Source: Owenia fusiformis
Taxonomy: Eukaryota; Annelida; Polychaeta; Sabellida; Oweniidae
NCBI GenBank assembly: GCA_903813345.2
Contig: CAIIXF020000002.1
Coordinates: 1,280,001-1,344,000, forward strand
DNA: 64,000 nt
Direction of reading: 5' to 3'
The notes under the pieces were generated by a model that saw only the letters and a program-made list of their open reading frames with translations, did no database searches and was not told the origin of the DNA. Each line of letters opens with the position of its first letter. Position 1 is the stretch's first letter. A program made the position numbers and the translations under genes. Shown here one piece after another: positions 12,580 through 25,499 of this stretch.

Positions 12580-13900
12580 TACATATAGTGCATCTACCAT
12601 TGTGATGGGGTTGGAAGTCAAACAAATCTGTATTTCTTGTTGAATATGATTGTTTGCAGCCTTTTCTTGCTCATCACCGATCGACTTGTGCAAAGTAAAT
12701 GAGAATGGATAAGTTGATTATTATCTGTTATGTTGATCGTACAGTATATAACACCAATAGATCCATTAAAAATCTTTCTATTTTAGTTTTAGTGACTATT
12801 GTTTTAGCACATACTCGGCTTATGTTTACTAATATATTATGATGTTGAATTTCAACACCTTCAATATAAAAGTCCATTGAGTAAATGAACTATGCATTCT
12901 GTATGTACAAGTATAATTATTTTTAGAAAAACAAAGCTTTAGAATACAAGCTATCAGAAGACAACATATTATTATTATTAGACAACGTTATTTTTGAAAT
13001 AAAATCACATTGAATAATGGTGAAAGAAACAAGTCAATTGTAAATGAATAATAGAGGGATAAAAATAATAAACATAGCAGTTTCTACATATGAAATATGT
13101 CAAAACGTAATAATTCGTATTTACTGCTTTATTCAATTTCACACATATTGTCTTATCACAATTAAATTCAGCATATCCTCATATGTTCTTATAAAAATGA
13201 TTAAATGCCAAAGCACTTTTATCAGATGGAAAAATAGTAGGAAAGGTGTGAGGTTAAAAATAGTTAATATCGTTCTATAGATCTTGTAAACTGTGTCACA
13301 TTGTACTCTTGTAGTAGAATGCTATACCCCCCCCCCCCTTGTTTAACTAGAACTTGTGAACTGACATATCAGAACTGCAAATCTTTTAGTCTTATTTCAA
13401 CAATTTTAATATTACAAAGTATGTGAACTGCTCAATATTAAATGCTAACATCTTCTGTACCACAAAGACACTATACTAGCAGATTAATGGCACTTGATTA
13501 AGTAATTTGTACATATCAATCTTTAATGGGGTTGGATTATGGCCCAGTAGGTCATGACCTAGTCTGGGTGAAAAAATGTTTTATCAAATATTGGAAATCA
13601 CAAGGCCGTGATCACTTTGATTTTTTACCCTTTAAGCTTTTTGGTCACTCAAATGAATCAAATAAACTTGATGCCATGATATTAAATTACGTTATGATCC
13701 TATTTTTAAAAAAAATGGTTCATGAGAAATTGAGATAATTAAGAAAACTTCCCAAATTCTTCACATTGCTATTGCTCCATATTGATGTGGACGTCAAAAA
13801 AGAGACTGACACTGGTGTGTAGATATTCAAATGAGCTAGAGTATCATGCCATCTTTAATCCTTAATTTTGATTAATTACAGAGAAATATGCATGTAGGTT
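12580..13900. other. No gene recognised
   Basis: AT-rich; a run of 12 C occurs at 13327-13338. Small ORFs carry no recognisable motif. Confidence 0.35.
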
Positions 13901-13904
13901 ACTA

Positions 13905-14649
13905 GGTCGGGCCATTTTACAACTGACCCAAACAGCGGTGGAAAATGGCCCATGCCATAGACTGTCAAATGGCAGCCATCTTGTTTTTACCCCTTCAAAT
14001 TAAACTGGCGAGAAATTCAAAAATTTGAAAAAAAATTTAATCCTTAAATGTATTTCAAAAATATGATTTTCTTCTCAATTCTTCATGGGTCTCAAGTTAT
14101 TTCTTCTTTGTATGTCATACATGTTGCCATTGGTGTTTTTTTCTTTGATAATGACTAATTGTTTTTTGTTAGGATACTTATTCTGACTCTCAGCAGGGGG
14201 TTAATTATGCATCAAAACTCATGAAAAAGTAAATATCCTTATCAAATATAACTAGGACAGTAATAAAAACCATATTTCACATACATTTAACTGAGGGACC
14301 AAAAGGGCATATATCCGGACTCATCCTTTATAGAACACATAAAATGAACATCTGAGAAAATAATGATATAAAAGAATGCATTGAATCTAACAAAATATTG
14401 TGGTATTCCCAAAGTATAAAACCATTAAGAAAGAAAACATTACACCATTTTCTTTCTCTTTTGACTGCTCCGGAACTCTCCACATGGATTGCCAAGGTTA
14501 CCATAGAACGCCCAATATTACATGTAACATGTTGACATTTATTCTATGTATGTATAATTAGTAGATCAACAGTTTGTGAGAAAATGAGCCAGATTCATTG
14601 ATATTCACAAAAGTTAGAGCACTTTTGATCTTACTTTATGATCACCCTA
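13905..14649. mobile_element. Mariner-type end, inverted relative to 8068
   Basis: About 14340-14649 is an inverted, diverged copy of about 8068-8400, ending ATCACCCTA next to TA. It lacks the transposase region. About 13905-13965 is inverted relative to about 9704-9825. This is either a second deleted copy or the opposite arm of a 6.6-kb inverted structure. Confidence 0.5.
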
Positions 14650-14965
14650 TACATATGGTGGAAACAATATAAGCTTACCCTTTAGTAATTTCTAGTTTGA
14701 AGTATATTCTATCTATCTATTTGGAGTAATTGATGAGAACAATACTAGTAATAATTACACGCACCCGGCCGATTGAGTATTTTGTTCAAAACTTAAATCC
14801 AATTTTGAACAAAATACTAGTACTCAAGTTTCAAGGCGCGCCATTCGATGTATCAGAGCAATACTTCAATGGTGGATATTGGGAAATAAAAGATGCATAA
14901 ACACATTTGAACGCAACCATATAATAAATATAAATAACATGAGTATAAACCTTATTACATGTAAT

Positions 14966-15121
14966 GCCTTGGTCACATTTGATCTACGGCAACCATACGG
15001 CGGCTGTAGCTTGCCAAAATCGACACTATGCAGCATAAAATATAGGAATGTAGGAAGTAAAATGAATTTCTACATCAATTTCGTGAAACTACGGCAGTCG
15101 TAGAGCAGATGTGAGCGAGGC
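14966..15121. mobile_element. MITE, CTTGGTCACATTTG family
   Basis: It begins GCCTTGGTCACATTTG and ends with the inverse-like AGATGTGAGCGAGGC. Close relatives lie at 32521-32660 and 32668-32933. The neighbouring block at about 14760-14830 shares CGGCCGATTGAGTATTTTGT with those copies. Confidence 0.5.
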
Positions 15122-15783
15122 TTAATTGACGGTTTCAGAAAGTTTGAATATTTAAGTTAACAGTACATTTATTTAAAAAGTCAACTTAAGACCAATCAGT
15201 CATCAACAAAGGAGATCTGTTAATTGTGTCTATAGTTAGTTTTGATAACTTTTTCGTAGTTCGTCTTTGGATCTGAAACTCTCTGGCTTTCCTAAAAATT
15301 CATGTTGTAGTGAAAAAATTATGACTCTAACACCCCATGCCCGGTGATTGGAACAAATGAACGGACGGGGCGAGTAACTGATTTTGCTAGAAAAATCAAC
15401 ATAACTGGGAGATTTATTTTTTGAGAGAAATTTTACAATTGAATCGCTTATTAAACAGGCACACAACTAGGGGAAATATGTAAAGTCTTAGTGGCGGATC
15501 GGGGGGGGGGGTCAACAATTTCGTAAGGCCTTTTTGGGCATAATTTGGCCTTTTTAGACTGTTTTTGGTCTGATATGAATGAATTTTTTTGATATATAGT
15601 TAAATATTATAAATCGATCGTATTACAAGTCAACAGTCCCTATACTACATGTGCCTAATAGTATATGGACAATGACAGTCATTTCTGTGCTTGTATGGTT
15701 CAGTGTAGTGTTCACGGTACCGTACTGTTTTAGTCTACAGTACCATAAGGTATCATATTGTATCGGTATCGTACAGTTTCACA
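15122..15783. repeat. No gene; diverged repeat copy at 15331-15500
   Basis: About 15331-15500 is a diverged relative of about 4461-4620. A run of 11 G occurs at 15501-15511. No coding region is seen. Confidence 0.35.
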
Positions 15784-16292
15784 AGGCATTAACATGACAA
15801 AATAACACCACCTTGCTGCTCATAATATTATTACTTCAATCTAAGTCAGATTTGAACTTCTGAGAATTTGTAGATGATTTGGAAAAAAAAATTGATCAAT
15901 TTGAAGCAAGTTGAAAAAGACCCTTTTGACCTTGAGAAGTTCATTGATAGTCAAATCTCTTTTTCGACCTTGAGAATGTCATTTAAGGTCAAATTTATAG
16001 TCGAATTTGAACTTTTGAGAACTTCTAGATGATTTTGAAAAAAATTGGTCAAATTGAAGCAAGTTGAAAAAATACCTTTTTGACCTTGTTTTACCTTGAG
16101 AAGGTCAAATCTCAAATCTAAAGTCAGATTTGAACTTCTGATAAATTGTAGATGATTTAAAAAAAACATTTGGTCAATTTGAAGCAAGTTGAAAAAAGAC
16201 CTTTTAACTTTTTTTTGATCACCAACCACCAACCTCTGTTAAAAAAACAAAAAACGGGGACCATAACAATATGTCACCACTTTTTGGTGGTA
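15784..16292. repeat. Interspersed element with three 120-bp internal repeats
   Basis: It starts GGCATTAACATGACAAAAT and ends TCACCACTTTTTGGTGGTAG. Inside are three diverged units containing GAAGCAAGTTGAAAAAGACC and TGACCTTGAGAAGG. A shorter copy with the same start and end lies at 39988-40266, which defines the family. Confidence 0.55.
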
Positions 16293-16422
16293 GACATTAT
16301 AAAGCAGAGCAAAACCATACAGTACTGTTAGAGATCAATAGAAGATTTATAACTTTCCTTTTAATGGCACAAGCTATGTGTATTACAATGCAAGATTATA
16401 TGTATTAGAAAAATCATTTTGG

Positions 16423-16428
16423 TTTATT
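16423..16428 (-). promoter_or_regulatory. NOM1: Poly(A) signal of NOM1
   Basis: AATAAA on the minus strand, about 50 bases past the NOM1 stop codon, a plausible cleavage signal. Confidence 0.5.
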
Positions 16429-16478
16429 CTGGATCATATACCTATTTAACAAATACATGACACATTTCACATGTGTGT

Positions 16479-19400
16479 TCACAACCTCATTTTGACTTCA
16501 GCAGACGATAATGCTTTCTCTAATACTTTAACTTTAGATTCAAGATCTGCTCTTTGCTCTGCCAAAGCTTTGCTTTTCACAAGAAAATGTCTGATAAATA
16601 GTCTCAAGCCCTCTCGTAACATATGCAAATTAGGTTGCGAGGCTATTCTTTTGAACGTGTATTCTATGACGTCATTGTCATAATTCAAAAGGAGGCTAGT
16701 ACAGACCATCTTTATGAACTTCACCATGGCTTTCTGAAGTTCACCGAATTCGACCTCTTTAAAGATAGAAAGTGACACAGCTTTGGTTGCTAGGAGATGA
16801 GTCAAAATGGTGGACAAATTGTGAAGGTTCTGTTCAGACATGCCCGATATTGTCTGAAATCGATCCCACATATGGAACTGAAAAGTCATCATAAATCTGC
16901 GGTCATACTCGCACAATTTCTGCAAGAGGTACCCATAGTATGGATTGTATTTTTTTTCCTGACAACAACATTCTACAATGACGTGAATTATTTCACTTTC
17001 CTGTTGCTGTTTCAGTCCAAGACGTAACAACTTCTCGAAGGCATCAATGTAATCCTCACTTGTCATTATAATAGAGAAGATACCTTTGCGCACATCTGTA
17101 TTCATGCGCAGTTTCCGCGCCAACTCTTGTATGTTATCGCTCATTTGACTACCAATAGGTGTCACTGAAGTTTCAGTTGATGTATCATGAGCTCGTCCCT
17201 CCCAGGCAGACCCCACAACCCACCACTTGCCCTTGTTTTCTGCACTGCGAAGATCTTCAAGTGAAATCCTCAAGGGATTACTCGAAGACCCCTTAGTATA
17301 ATTGCGAAGTAACTTGCGTAAATGCTCCATATGGCTTGGATCATAATTAGGGATTTTTCTCATGTTGTTATTTTTAATTGCTTGGAGGGTCTCCAACATG
17401 AAACCAACTCTAGATCTATCCTGAAAATCATCCCGATTCACCTCGCTCACTTTGACTTGGATCTTTAACATGACCTCCTTCAACGCCATGGCATCGTCCT
17501 TCCTTAGGGTAAAGCCAACATGTTTCATCACCAGTAGTACCAATTCAATGTCTATCTCGTTGAATCTCTCAGTTAGGGTTCTTATGAGGTCATACACAAG
17601 GACATTGCCCACAAGTCCAAAGCTGTACATATGGCACAGGAGGATGACCATGTTATGTACCTCCTTTGTTGGGGATATCTGGGCATCTGATTTTAGGAAT
17701 TGCTCATCTAGTTGTTTCACAAGACTTTGGAGCAGTAGAGCAGCAAGCTCATTTCCTAAAAAACACAATTTGCTTTAGAGTTTTCAGAATGAGGGTAAGA
17801 TAGTCCCTTCATATGGAATTTATTGCACATAATTTTTATTCATATTACTAGAACGATTTTGCATATTTCTACAAATCATGAGACATACGTTTTCAGCTCT
17901 ACAGTTTGTTGCCGTTTGACTTCCAAATGGACTACATACAATGACTATGAAGCTGATGAATATGGTTTTTATCCACAAGTAGATAATATTCAAATATTTC
18001 ATTCTATAATCTTATTTGAATGGCTGAATGGCAAGGGAAATGTTCAATGAAAGTGGCACAGGTATTTCCTAATGAAAACACCATTAGTGTGCAAGTCCTG
18101 GAGAAAAGTGGAGTCGACACAAAAAAAAATTGAGTCAAAATCTTTTGATGTCTATTTTTCAAAAAACAAAACAAAAACAGTCTACAAATGCATTGATTTA
18201 CACAAATATTCATGACACGTCATATTCTTCTCAAAATAAACAGCTCCGTTTATGCTCAGTATTCTGTTATATCTTATATTTCCTCTATGTGTTGGCAAAC
18301 ATTTAAATTAATCAAATTACAAGTATGTTTGCTATAGCAACTAATAAAAAAACAAAATTTAGCAACTCATTGCATCACAATGTGACTCTATTCCTATTTG
18401 CACCACTACCCATTTTTAATTACTTACCAACTGTAATGTGAAGGTAGGCTACAAGCATACACATTTCCATGGCAAGCCTCTCTGGGGTCAGACTGGGGCC
18501 AATACAGGCATCAAGTACAATCTCCAACAATGTTTCATTTATAGATGCCCTACTGTTGGCTCTATAGAGGCCCTCAATTTGGCCACCAATACCCTGCATG
18601 TTAGCTTCACTCAATCTGTTGACAAGACCTGCAATTGGAGAATGCTTTTATTACACACATCAAGTACAATCTCCAACTATGTTTCATTGATAGATGCCCT
18701 GCTATTGACTCTATAGGGGCCCTCAATCTAGCCACCAATACCCTGCATGTTAGCTTCACTCAATCTGTTGACAAGGCCTGCAATTGGAGAATGCATTTAT
18801 TACACACATAAGTACAATCTCCAACTATGTTTCATTGATAGATGCCCTGCTGTTGGCTCTATAGAGGCCCTCAATTTGGCCACCAATACCCTGCATGTTA
18901 GCTTCACTCAATCTGTTGACAAGGCCTGCAATTGGAGAATGCTTTTATTACACACATAAAGAACAATCTCCAACTATGTTTCATTGATAGATGCCCTACT
19001 GTTGGCTCTATAGAGGCCCTCAATTTGGCCACCAATACCCTGCATGTTAGCTTCACTCAATTTGTTGACAAGGCCTGCAATTGGAGAATGCATTTATTAC
19101 ACACATAAGTACAATCTCCAACTATGTTTCATTGATAGATGCCCTGCTGTTGGCTCTATAGAGCCCCTCAATTTGGCCACCAATACCCTGCATGTTAGCT
19201 TCACTCAATCTGTTGACAAGGCCTGCAATTGGAGAATGCTTTTATTACACACATCAAGAACAATCTCCAACTATGTTTCATTGATAGATGCCCTGCTGTT
19301 GGCTCTATAGAGCCCCTCAATTTGGCCACCAATACCCTGCATGTTAGCTTCACTCAATCTGTTGACAAGGCCTGCAATTGGAGAATGCTTTTATTACACA

Positions 19401-21532
19401 CATCAAGAACAATCTCCAACTATGTTTCATTGATAGATGCCCTGCTGTTGGCTCTATAGAGCCCCTCAATTTGGCCACCAATACCCTGCATGTTAGCTTC
19501 ACTCAATTTGTTGACAAGGCCTGCAATTGGAGAATGCATTTATTACACACATCAAGTACAATCTCCAACTATGTTTCATTGATAGATGCCCTGCTATTGA
19601 CTCTATAGGGGCCCTCAATCTAGCCACCAATACCCTGCATGTTAGCTTCACTCAATCTGTTGACAAGGCCTGCAATTGGAGAATGCTTTTATTACACACA
19701 ACTATGTTTGATTGATATATATATACGCTGCTATTGGCACATCAGTTTCTCTCCTGAAAATGTACAATTATGGACATAAATTTAAAAGTTGTATTGTAAA
19801 ATAATTGTATGTTTCATTGTTAATTTTGGGTGACTTGGTTCATCAAATACTTAATGGAAATTAATTTACAACAAACTAGGTTGGAAAATCTGAATTTTAA
19901 ATTTGCTTAATTTTCAGCCTAAGTACAAATCAGATAGTATTCATTACAACTTTAAAAGGGGTGCTGCCTACAATTCCAACATTTAAAGGCCTCATATAAA
20001 GTTTAAACCACTTTGACTCATATTATAGTTCTACAGCCAATGTTATCAAAATGTGCTATGTGAAACTTTTCAATTTAATTTCAAAGGTTGATTTCGAAGG
20101 AATTACAAAAAGTATATTCTGTGTTTAAAACATTCAATCTTTTGAAGGTTTAAATCATGTTTAGAAAATATTTGTACAAGAAAAATGTTACAATTTTTGT
20201 ACAACTATTTTGCCACCTGAGTGGCATCACAGCGTATCATGATGCTATCAAAATTATTAAAATGCTTTAAAATCATAGATTAGATGGTTGATATAAGATG
20301 AAGTTTGTCTGCTATTAAATGGAATAGACAAAAGGGTGACAATCTAAAAACATAAAGTTTTGTTTCTTGAATGACATGAAATTCAAATGTTTGAAAATTA
20401 TAGGATGAATAATTCTTTTTTCAAAAGTTATATTTTTCAAAAGCAAGCTGGGAGTAAATATTTCAATTGCAAGTTCTTACCCTTCCCCAATTCAAAATGC
20501 ACACTTTGCATTAATATTATTCTAGATTTTATCACCTTTAAGTTGCTTCTTGAGTCTAATGTTTGTTGCTTGGTTGTTGTCAGCCTCCAACTTGAGACGT
20601 TTTCCTGGGGGAACATAACTTCCAGCTATTGTAGTAGACCCTGTGACAAGATTGCCGTCCACATCCCGTAATCGACCATAAATGTCCTCCTTCATCACAG
20701 ATGCTTTAGTTTTTGTTGGCTTCTTGTTAGGAATAGTTTGACTTGTGTCATTTTCTGGGTCATTGTCTGATGAATCATTTTCACTCATGTTTTCCTCAGA
20801 ATCATTGTCTTTTTCACTTTCATCATTTTCATCTGAATTGGCATTACTTTCACTTTCATCATTATCACTTCTTGCATCTTCATTACTTTCACTTTCATTA
20901 TTATCACTTTCATTGTCATCACTTTCATTCCTATCATCATCTGACTCACCCTCTGATTCCTGGAGTTTATTTTCAAGGTCAACATCCAGATCACTATCTA
21001 TATCATCTGCATCTAACATAGCTGTCAGTTTTTCTGAGTCACAGGCATCTAAGATGAAATCAAGTCCATCATCTATAAAGGAAGCTGGTAGACCTTTTCC
21101 CTTTCTTTTATTTAACTTCATTTGTTTTTCTAACTGTTTAATCACCTTATCTTCTTGTTTATTGGCTTCAATCAGCCCTTGTTTTTTCAGCTCTTCAGCT
21201 TCTCTTGCTTCGGATTCCTTCTGTCGAATTTTTTTGGCTTTCTGTCGAGTGCGCTCCTTTTTGCGCTTTTCTCGCTTTTTCTCATTGATTTTTTCAAGCT
21301 CAATTGGGGAGATAATTTTATCATTGTGTAAAACTGGCATTGGTTCTCTATGCATGAATGCATTTTTCCGAGCTTTTTTCATTTTACGATCTTCTTTTCG
21401 CTGATCTTTTCTGGACTTTTTATTGACTGAGGCATCTTGAAATCGCGGATCCTCCTCTGTATTGGTAGACAATTGCTCAACACTTTGGCGAAATCTGGCC
21501 AATTTCTCCCCTCGTGATTTCCTAGCTTTCAT
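16479..21532 (-). CDS. NOM1: Nucleolar protein with MIF4G domain 1 (NOM1/Sgd1 family)
   Basis: Three coding exons join in frame: 21532-20536, 18628-18428 and 17755-16479 (stop TGA), 824 codons. Exon 1 is basic, then strongly acidic (Asp/Glu/Ser/Asn, about residues 190-270), and ends with the family motif DIYGRLRD and SYVPPGKR. The junctions read LKKQLKG/LVNRLSEANMQG and HITVG/NELAALLL, in line with NOM1. The MIF4G domain spans about 335-535 and the MA3 domain about 620-740. Proteins of this family act in the nucleolus in 18S rRNA maturation, and vertebrate NOM1 brings protein phosphatase 1 and the helicase eIF4A3 there. The length is close to the vertebrate protein (about 860). An acceptor-like AATTGCAG lies just before the ATG, so a noncoding 5' exon is likely. 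Intron 1 holds seven partial copies of exon 2. Confidence 0.93.
18629..19710. repeat. 148/149-bp tandem array made of NOM1 exon 2 and its acceptor
   Basis: Seven extra units follow the genuine exon 2 start, with CTGCAATTGG (acceptor, minus strand) at 18629, 18778, 18926, 19075, 19223, 19372, 19521 and 19670. Each repeats the intron 3' end, the AG, and the first half of exon 2 (LVNRLSEANMQGIGG onward). Most extra copies carry TAG where the gene has TTG (in the INETLLE segment), and some have a second stop. None has the second half of the exon or its donor. Plus-strand ORFs here are artefacts. Confidence 0.9.
19740..20535 (-). other. Rest of NOM1 intron 1
   Basis: AT-rich intron sequence with no other gene visible. 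Confidence 0.5.
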
Positions 21533-21789
21533 CGTGAGTGTACTGCAATTAAATAATGAGACAACAGGAATGTAAGGTTATGTGAGGTTGACTTTTTCCA
21601 AAGCAGCAAAATACACAATAAATACAAAATAATTTTTTCTTAGAATGTCCACACGAAGCATTTTTGAAATTCCCAGACTGGTGAACTTGACTTAAAGTTG
21701 CTATCTCACGTTTCTTTTTGATGATTTGGACATTTTTTATTGTAGATGTTTTCAACATTTAGGTTGAGAAGATTACTTCAGATAGATTG

Positions 21790-22362
21790 CGGGAAATGCT
21801 TTCCTGGGTTGTCTGGACAACCAGTCACTCAAATGATGAATTTGTGTTGAAACTATAAAGTGTTTAGTCTTACCTTAGACCCGTCAAACGCTTGATAATT
21901 GATGTAATGTAATGAATTTGAACACATATCTAATATGATGCTCAAAGGCTACTTCTGGTTTATTTGGATATCTAAAAGTATGAGTGTCAAAACTAAATCA
22001 TAATTATTTTTACACAGGCATACGTGTGCCGTTCTTCCCCGGTACTATTGAGATAATGACTTTTTTAAGTAACTTCCAATCCAAACAACACCGTCAATTG
22101 AATCTCTGTGTAATTAATACATTAATGATTTTGTTTTGATATATAGTTTTTCATTTAGACAACAGGAAATAACCTGGAAGTAACCTTCAGTGACCTCAGG
22201 GCGCCATATTTGGACATGTGTTCAGATTCATTACATTTCTCAGTTATCAAACATTTGCTGTGTCTAAGGTAAGATTGAATGCTTTCTATTTGGCGATCAA
22301 AGTATATTCTATGATGTGTGGGACTTTGGTTGAACAGACAGGCCATGACAGTGTTTCCCACA
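21790..22362. mobile_element. Foldback element upstream of NOM1
   Basis: Left arm about 21790-21930 (GGGAAATGCTTTCCTGG, CTTACCTTAGAC) is inverted at about 22226-22362 (GTCTAAGGTAAG, GTGTTTCCCAC). No transposase is present. Confidence 0.45.
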
Positions 22363-22942
22363 ATCCAGCCATTCGAAGTCTCCTATCTCAATGTTAGAAA
22401 ACATCTAAAGAAAATTCCAAATCATATAAAAGAAACGTGAAATAACAAAACTGGGACAAGTTTACTTGTCTACCCAGGTTATGCACTTCTCTTGAAAGTC
22501 TATGCAAATACCGAAAATAGTGTGACAGAAAAAAGTAACCCGGCTCATACTCAACAAGGACAGCAAGGAGCTGGGCAAGGAGTTCTTATAATACTCCTAT
22601 TCACGATAAGAGTTCAGGTGGTAATTTACATAAATATCTCCCATGATGCATGGCTTTGGAAGGGACAAATTTTCATTGGCCCGCCGAACAAGTTTACTCT
22701 GAACGTTTCTCAGCTTCTGATCTTCCATCAGCCCTCAAGCATAGTTGTATGATCCAATCTATTCAATAATCAGAAAGATAATCGGAGATTAAAAGTAACA
22801 TTATTTATATTTTTTTATCTTCGATGGCGTCTGAGCAATTTCTGGGATATCAGTGACGTCACTGGAATTGGACAGCATTTTCAACTACAGATTTCTTCGG
22901 ATTTGGGGATTATAGTTCAAAAAGGTTTCCCATATATCTTAA

Positions 22943-23356
22943 GGACAGGGTGCATGTTGGGAAATTTTCTGCATTCCTCAATTGAGTCACATGTTATTTT
23001 TCAAACATGAATAACTCCTTCCCCACATTGTCTACATCTTCCAAGTTTGCACTAAGAGTGCACTTCTGTGTCTAGAAAAGCCTTGTGAGAAGGTTTGTTT
23101 TGTAAAATGTATAAAAAATGAGAAAATTCAGTGAAAAAAATTTCTGAAAATTTTCTGATTTTTTTCACTGAATTTTCTTGTTTTTTATACACTTTATCAA
23201 AACATTCTTCTCACAAGTCTTTTCTAGGCACATAAGTGCACTCTTTGTGCAAAACTGGAAGATATAGACAATGAAGGGAAGGAGTGATTCTTGTTTGAAA
23301 AATAACATGTGACTCAATTGAGGAATGCAGAAAATTTCCCAACATGCACCCTGACC
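22943..23356. mobile_element. TTAA-flanked foldback MITE, 414 bp
   Basis: The two halves are inverted copies over about 195 bp each, starting GGACAGGGTGCATG and ending CATGCACCCTGACC. TTAA flanks both sides (22939-22942, 23357-23360). A TTAA target is typical of piggyBac-type transposition. No ORF is present. Confidence 0.65.
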
Positions 23357-23360
23357 TTAA

Positions 23361-25440
23361 TTGCATACATACCTATCGTTTGTGCAAATGAAACTCTACA
23401 TAAATGTTTAATAGAGTCGCAGTGCGGCATTGAAAATAGCACCCCTGTGTAATCAAATGGGAAAGAACCTGGATGTAGACGAAGTTGTACCATATGTGAG
23501 AGCTCTTCACATTTGCAGTGAGTGAAAATGTATGCCAATGCTTTTTTGACATGCTACTTTGGAAAAGAATGACGATTGAAACGCCATGTATTACAAATGG
23601 TACATGTCTTTCAAGAAAACGATCAGGAATCTTGAATAATGATAAGTTGATCGAAAGTAGAAACAGAAATTAAAGCCTGCCCCAATCGAATCTGCTCACT
23701 GCAAAAAAAATCAAAATGCCACAATGTAATGAATGTATTACCACGAATCGAAGATATACTATGCCAATAATAAAAATTTAGCATTGAAACACTGAAATAT
23801 AATCCGTTACTTCATTTGGAGAGCAAGTAATTATGTTATATACTCACAATGAATATGTATCGACGAATCTGTAGAAAAGTCTAAGAAATCCGCACGCTAC
23901 TTCCGCTATTAATTTACCTCTACAGCAGAAGAGCTCTCTAGCATTGCGCTAAAAATCCGAACGGCCGTTTTTTAAGATCGCATATTTTAGTAACATACTG
24001 TTTCCGTTCGTTTAAATCTGGAATCATATTCTCATTCAGTTTAATGAATCCACTTACACAAAGTCTAAACCTAACATGATAATCATAACCGTACAACTTT
24101 TGATGGGGGGGGGGACAAGCTGATCCTAGCCGTTCTTACCCGCGTTCTGGCGCCCTTCTGTCACGGGGCCGTATGATATCGACCAGGTGAGGTCAAGACC
24201 AAGGACCCAGGCCAAGGGGTGGTTCCAAAAATCCAGAGGGTACGTGCCAAAATCGTTGAATTCCGGGCCGGGCGCCGGGCCTTAGGGCCGAGAGGGACCA
24301 CATCCAGTTAGACTAGGACAGGCTGAGTCAAGATTTTGCATTTGAAGCACACCGGGGTTTAAAAATGAACTCTTGATTTTAGCGGGCCTGATATTGACTT
24401 AAAATAATAATGTTTGTATTTTCACGAATCTTTTATTCGGATATGAAAAATGCTAGAATTTTATAGGCCTAATTCCACCATTCATGATGAACTTATGGTT
24501 AGCTAGTTCTCGAAAAAATGAAATAGCCAAGAACTATCTAAAAAATAAATCTGAAGAAAATGCGACTGTAATTTAATTGTAATAATATAAAACCCTCCAG
24601 AAAAAATAATCTTCTTTCAGAAAACTAAAATTTTGAATAATTGAAAAAAAATTAAAATAAGAATATCAAGAAAAAGATTTTCCCTGAGATCTATTTTTTC
24701 TTGCTATTAGCTAAGGCAAAATCGGCCCAAATTGTGATAGCTGGCGGGTCAACCGGTATATCACTAGTTCAACGTCGTTAAACTCAATAACGGCGTTCTT
24801 TATTATTAGGAATTTTCTTGGGGCCATTATTGAGTTTAACCTCCTTACTATTCTTTCCTTTGATGCAAGTTCTGAATCCATCGAAACCATTTTTCCGCGA
24901 TAACGTGCAACTGATACTTGACAATAATATAAAAACACATAACATCAAGCGATTTAACACAATATTATTGTGTTAAATGTTCATTTATACGAGTAAAATG
25001 AGGCTACACTTACCAATCTCTAAAGTGACATTTCCGCATGTCCGTCATTGTGTCTGTTCGTCTGAGTGTCCCGGATCGTAAAATTAAACTACCAGCGAAA
25101 CGAAATTGTTGTCAAATAGATTGATGATTATTATCGCGATTACTCGGGATAAAAAGATCAATTTTGAGGATAACAGGTATCTTTGATTAATTTATATAGC
25201 GCGTATATACACGCAAAATAGTTATTAATTGCAAACCAACTGTTCGTTAATGTAGTGCCGTGATGACGGTTAATTCCTGAAACGATTTGCAATTTCGATG
25301 TTACCGAAACTGACCGACATTTTCGTCATATTCCAAACCCAGGAGGAGTGAGTAGCTCCCATAATTCTTTCATATTCTATCGTATTCGGGGATTCCCCAT
25401 TACATCATCTCTTGCATCATCTCCAATCAAATTGCAGGAT
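23361..25440. other. No confident gene; possible small minus-strand exons
   Basis: Mostly AT-rich. On the minus strand a candidate exon 25048-25014 (ATG, donor GTAAGT) joins in frame to 24916-24784 (stop TGA), giving 55 codons with no recognised domain. It could instead be a 5' untranslated exon of NOM1. An inverted repeat lies at about 24778-24841 and a short palindrome at 24952-24978. Confidence 0.2.
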
Positions 25441-25444
25441 TCGA

Positions 25445-25493
25445 TCACGTGAACAATCATGAGCACATGCTCTCTCAGTGCTGCGCATGCGCA
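25445..25493. promoter_or_regulatory. E-box and NRF1-type sites
   Basis: TCACGTGA (25445-25452) is a palindromic E-box. TGCGCATGCGCA (25482-25493) is a perfect NRF1-type site. Such pairs often mark a promoter, but the gene it would serve is not identified; the nearest candidate is the minus-strand exon at 25014-25048. Confidence 0.35.
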
Positions 25494-25499
25494 GAGTTA

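Noticed and set aside
18438-19715. Plus-strand repeat ORFs reading NLATNTLHVSFTQ
   Set aside because: They are antisense to the duplicated NOM1 exon 2 units.
20745-21404. Ser/Leu-rich 219-codon ORF on the plus strand
   Set aside because: It is the antisense of the acidic and basic regions of NOM1 exon 1.
24711-24938. 75-codon minus ORF resembling a reverse transcriptase fragment (GKMVSM)
   Set aside because: The resemblance is limited to a few residues and no neighbouring RT motif is present.
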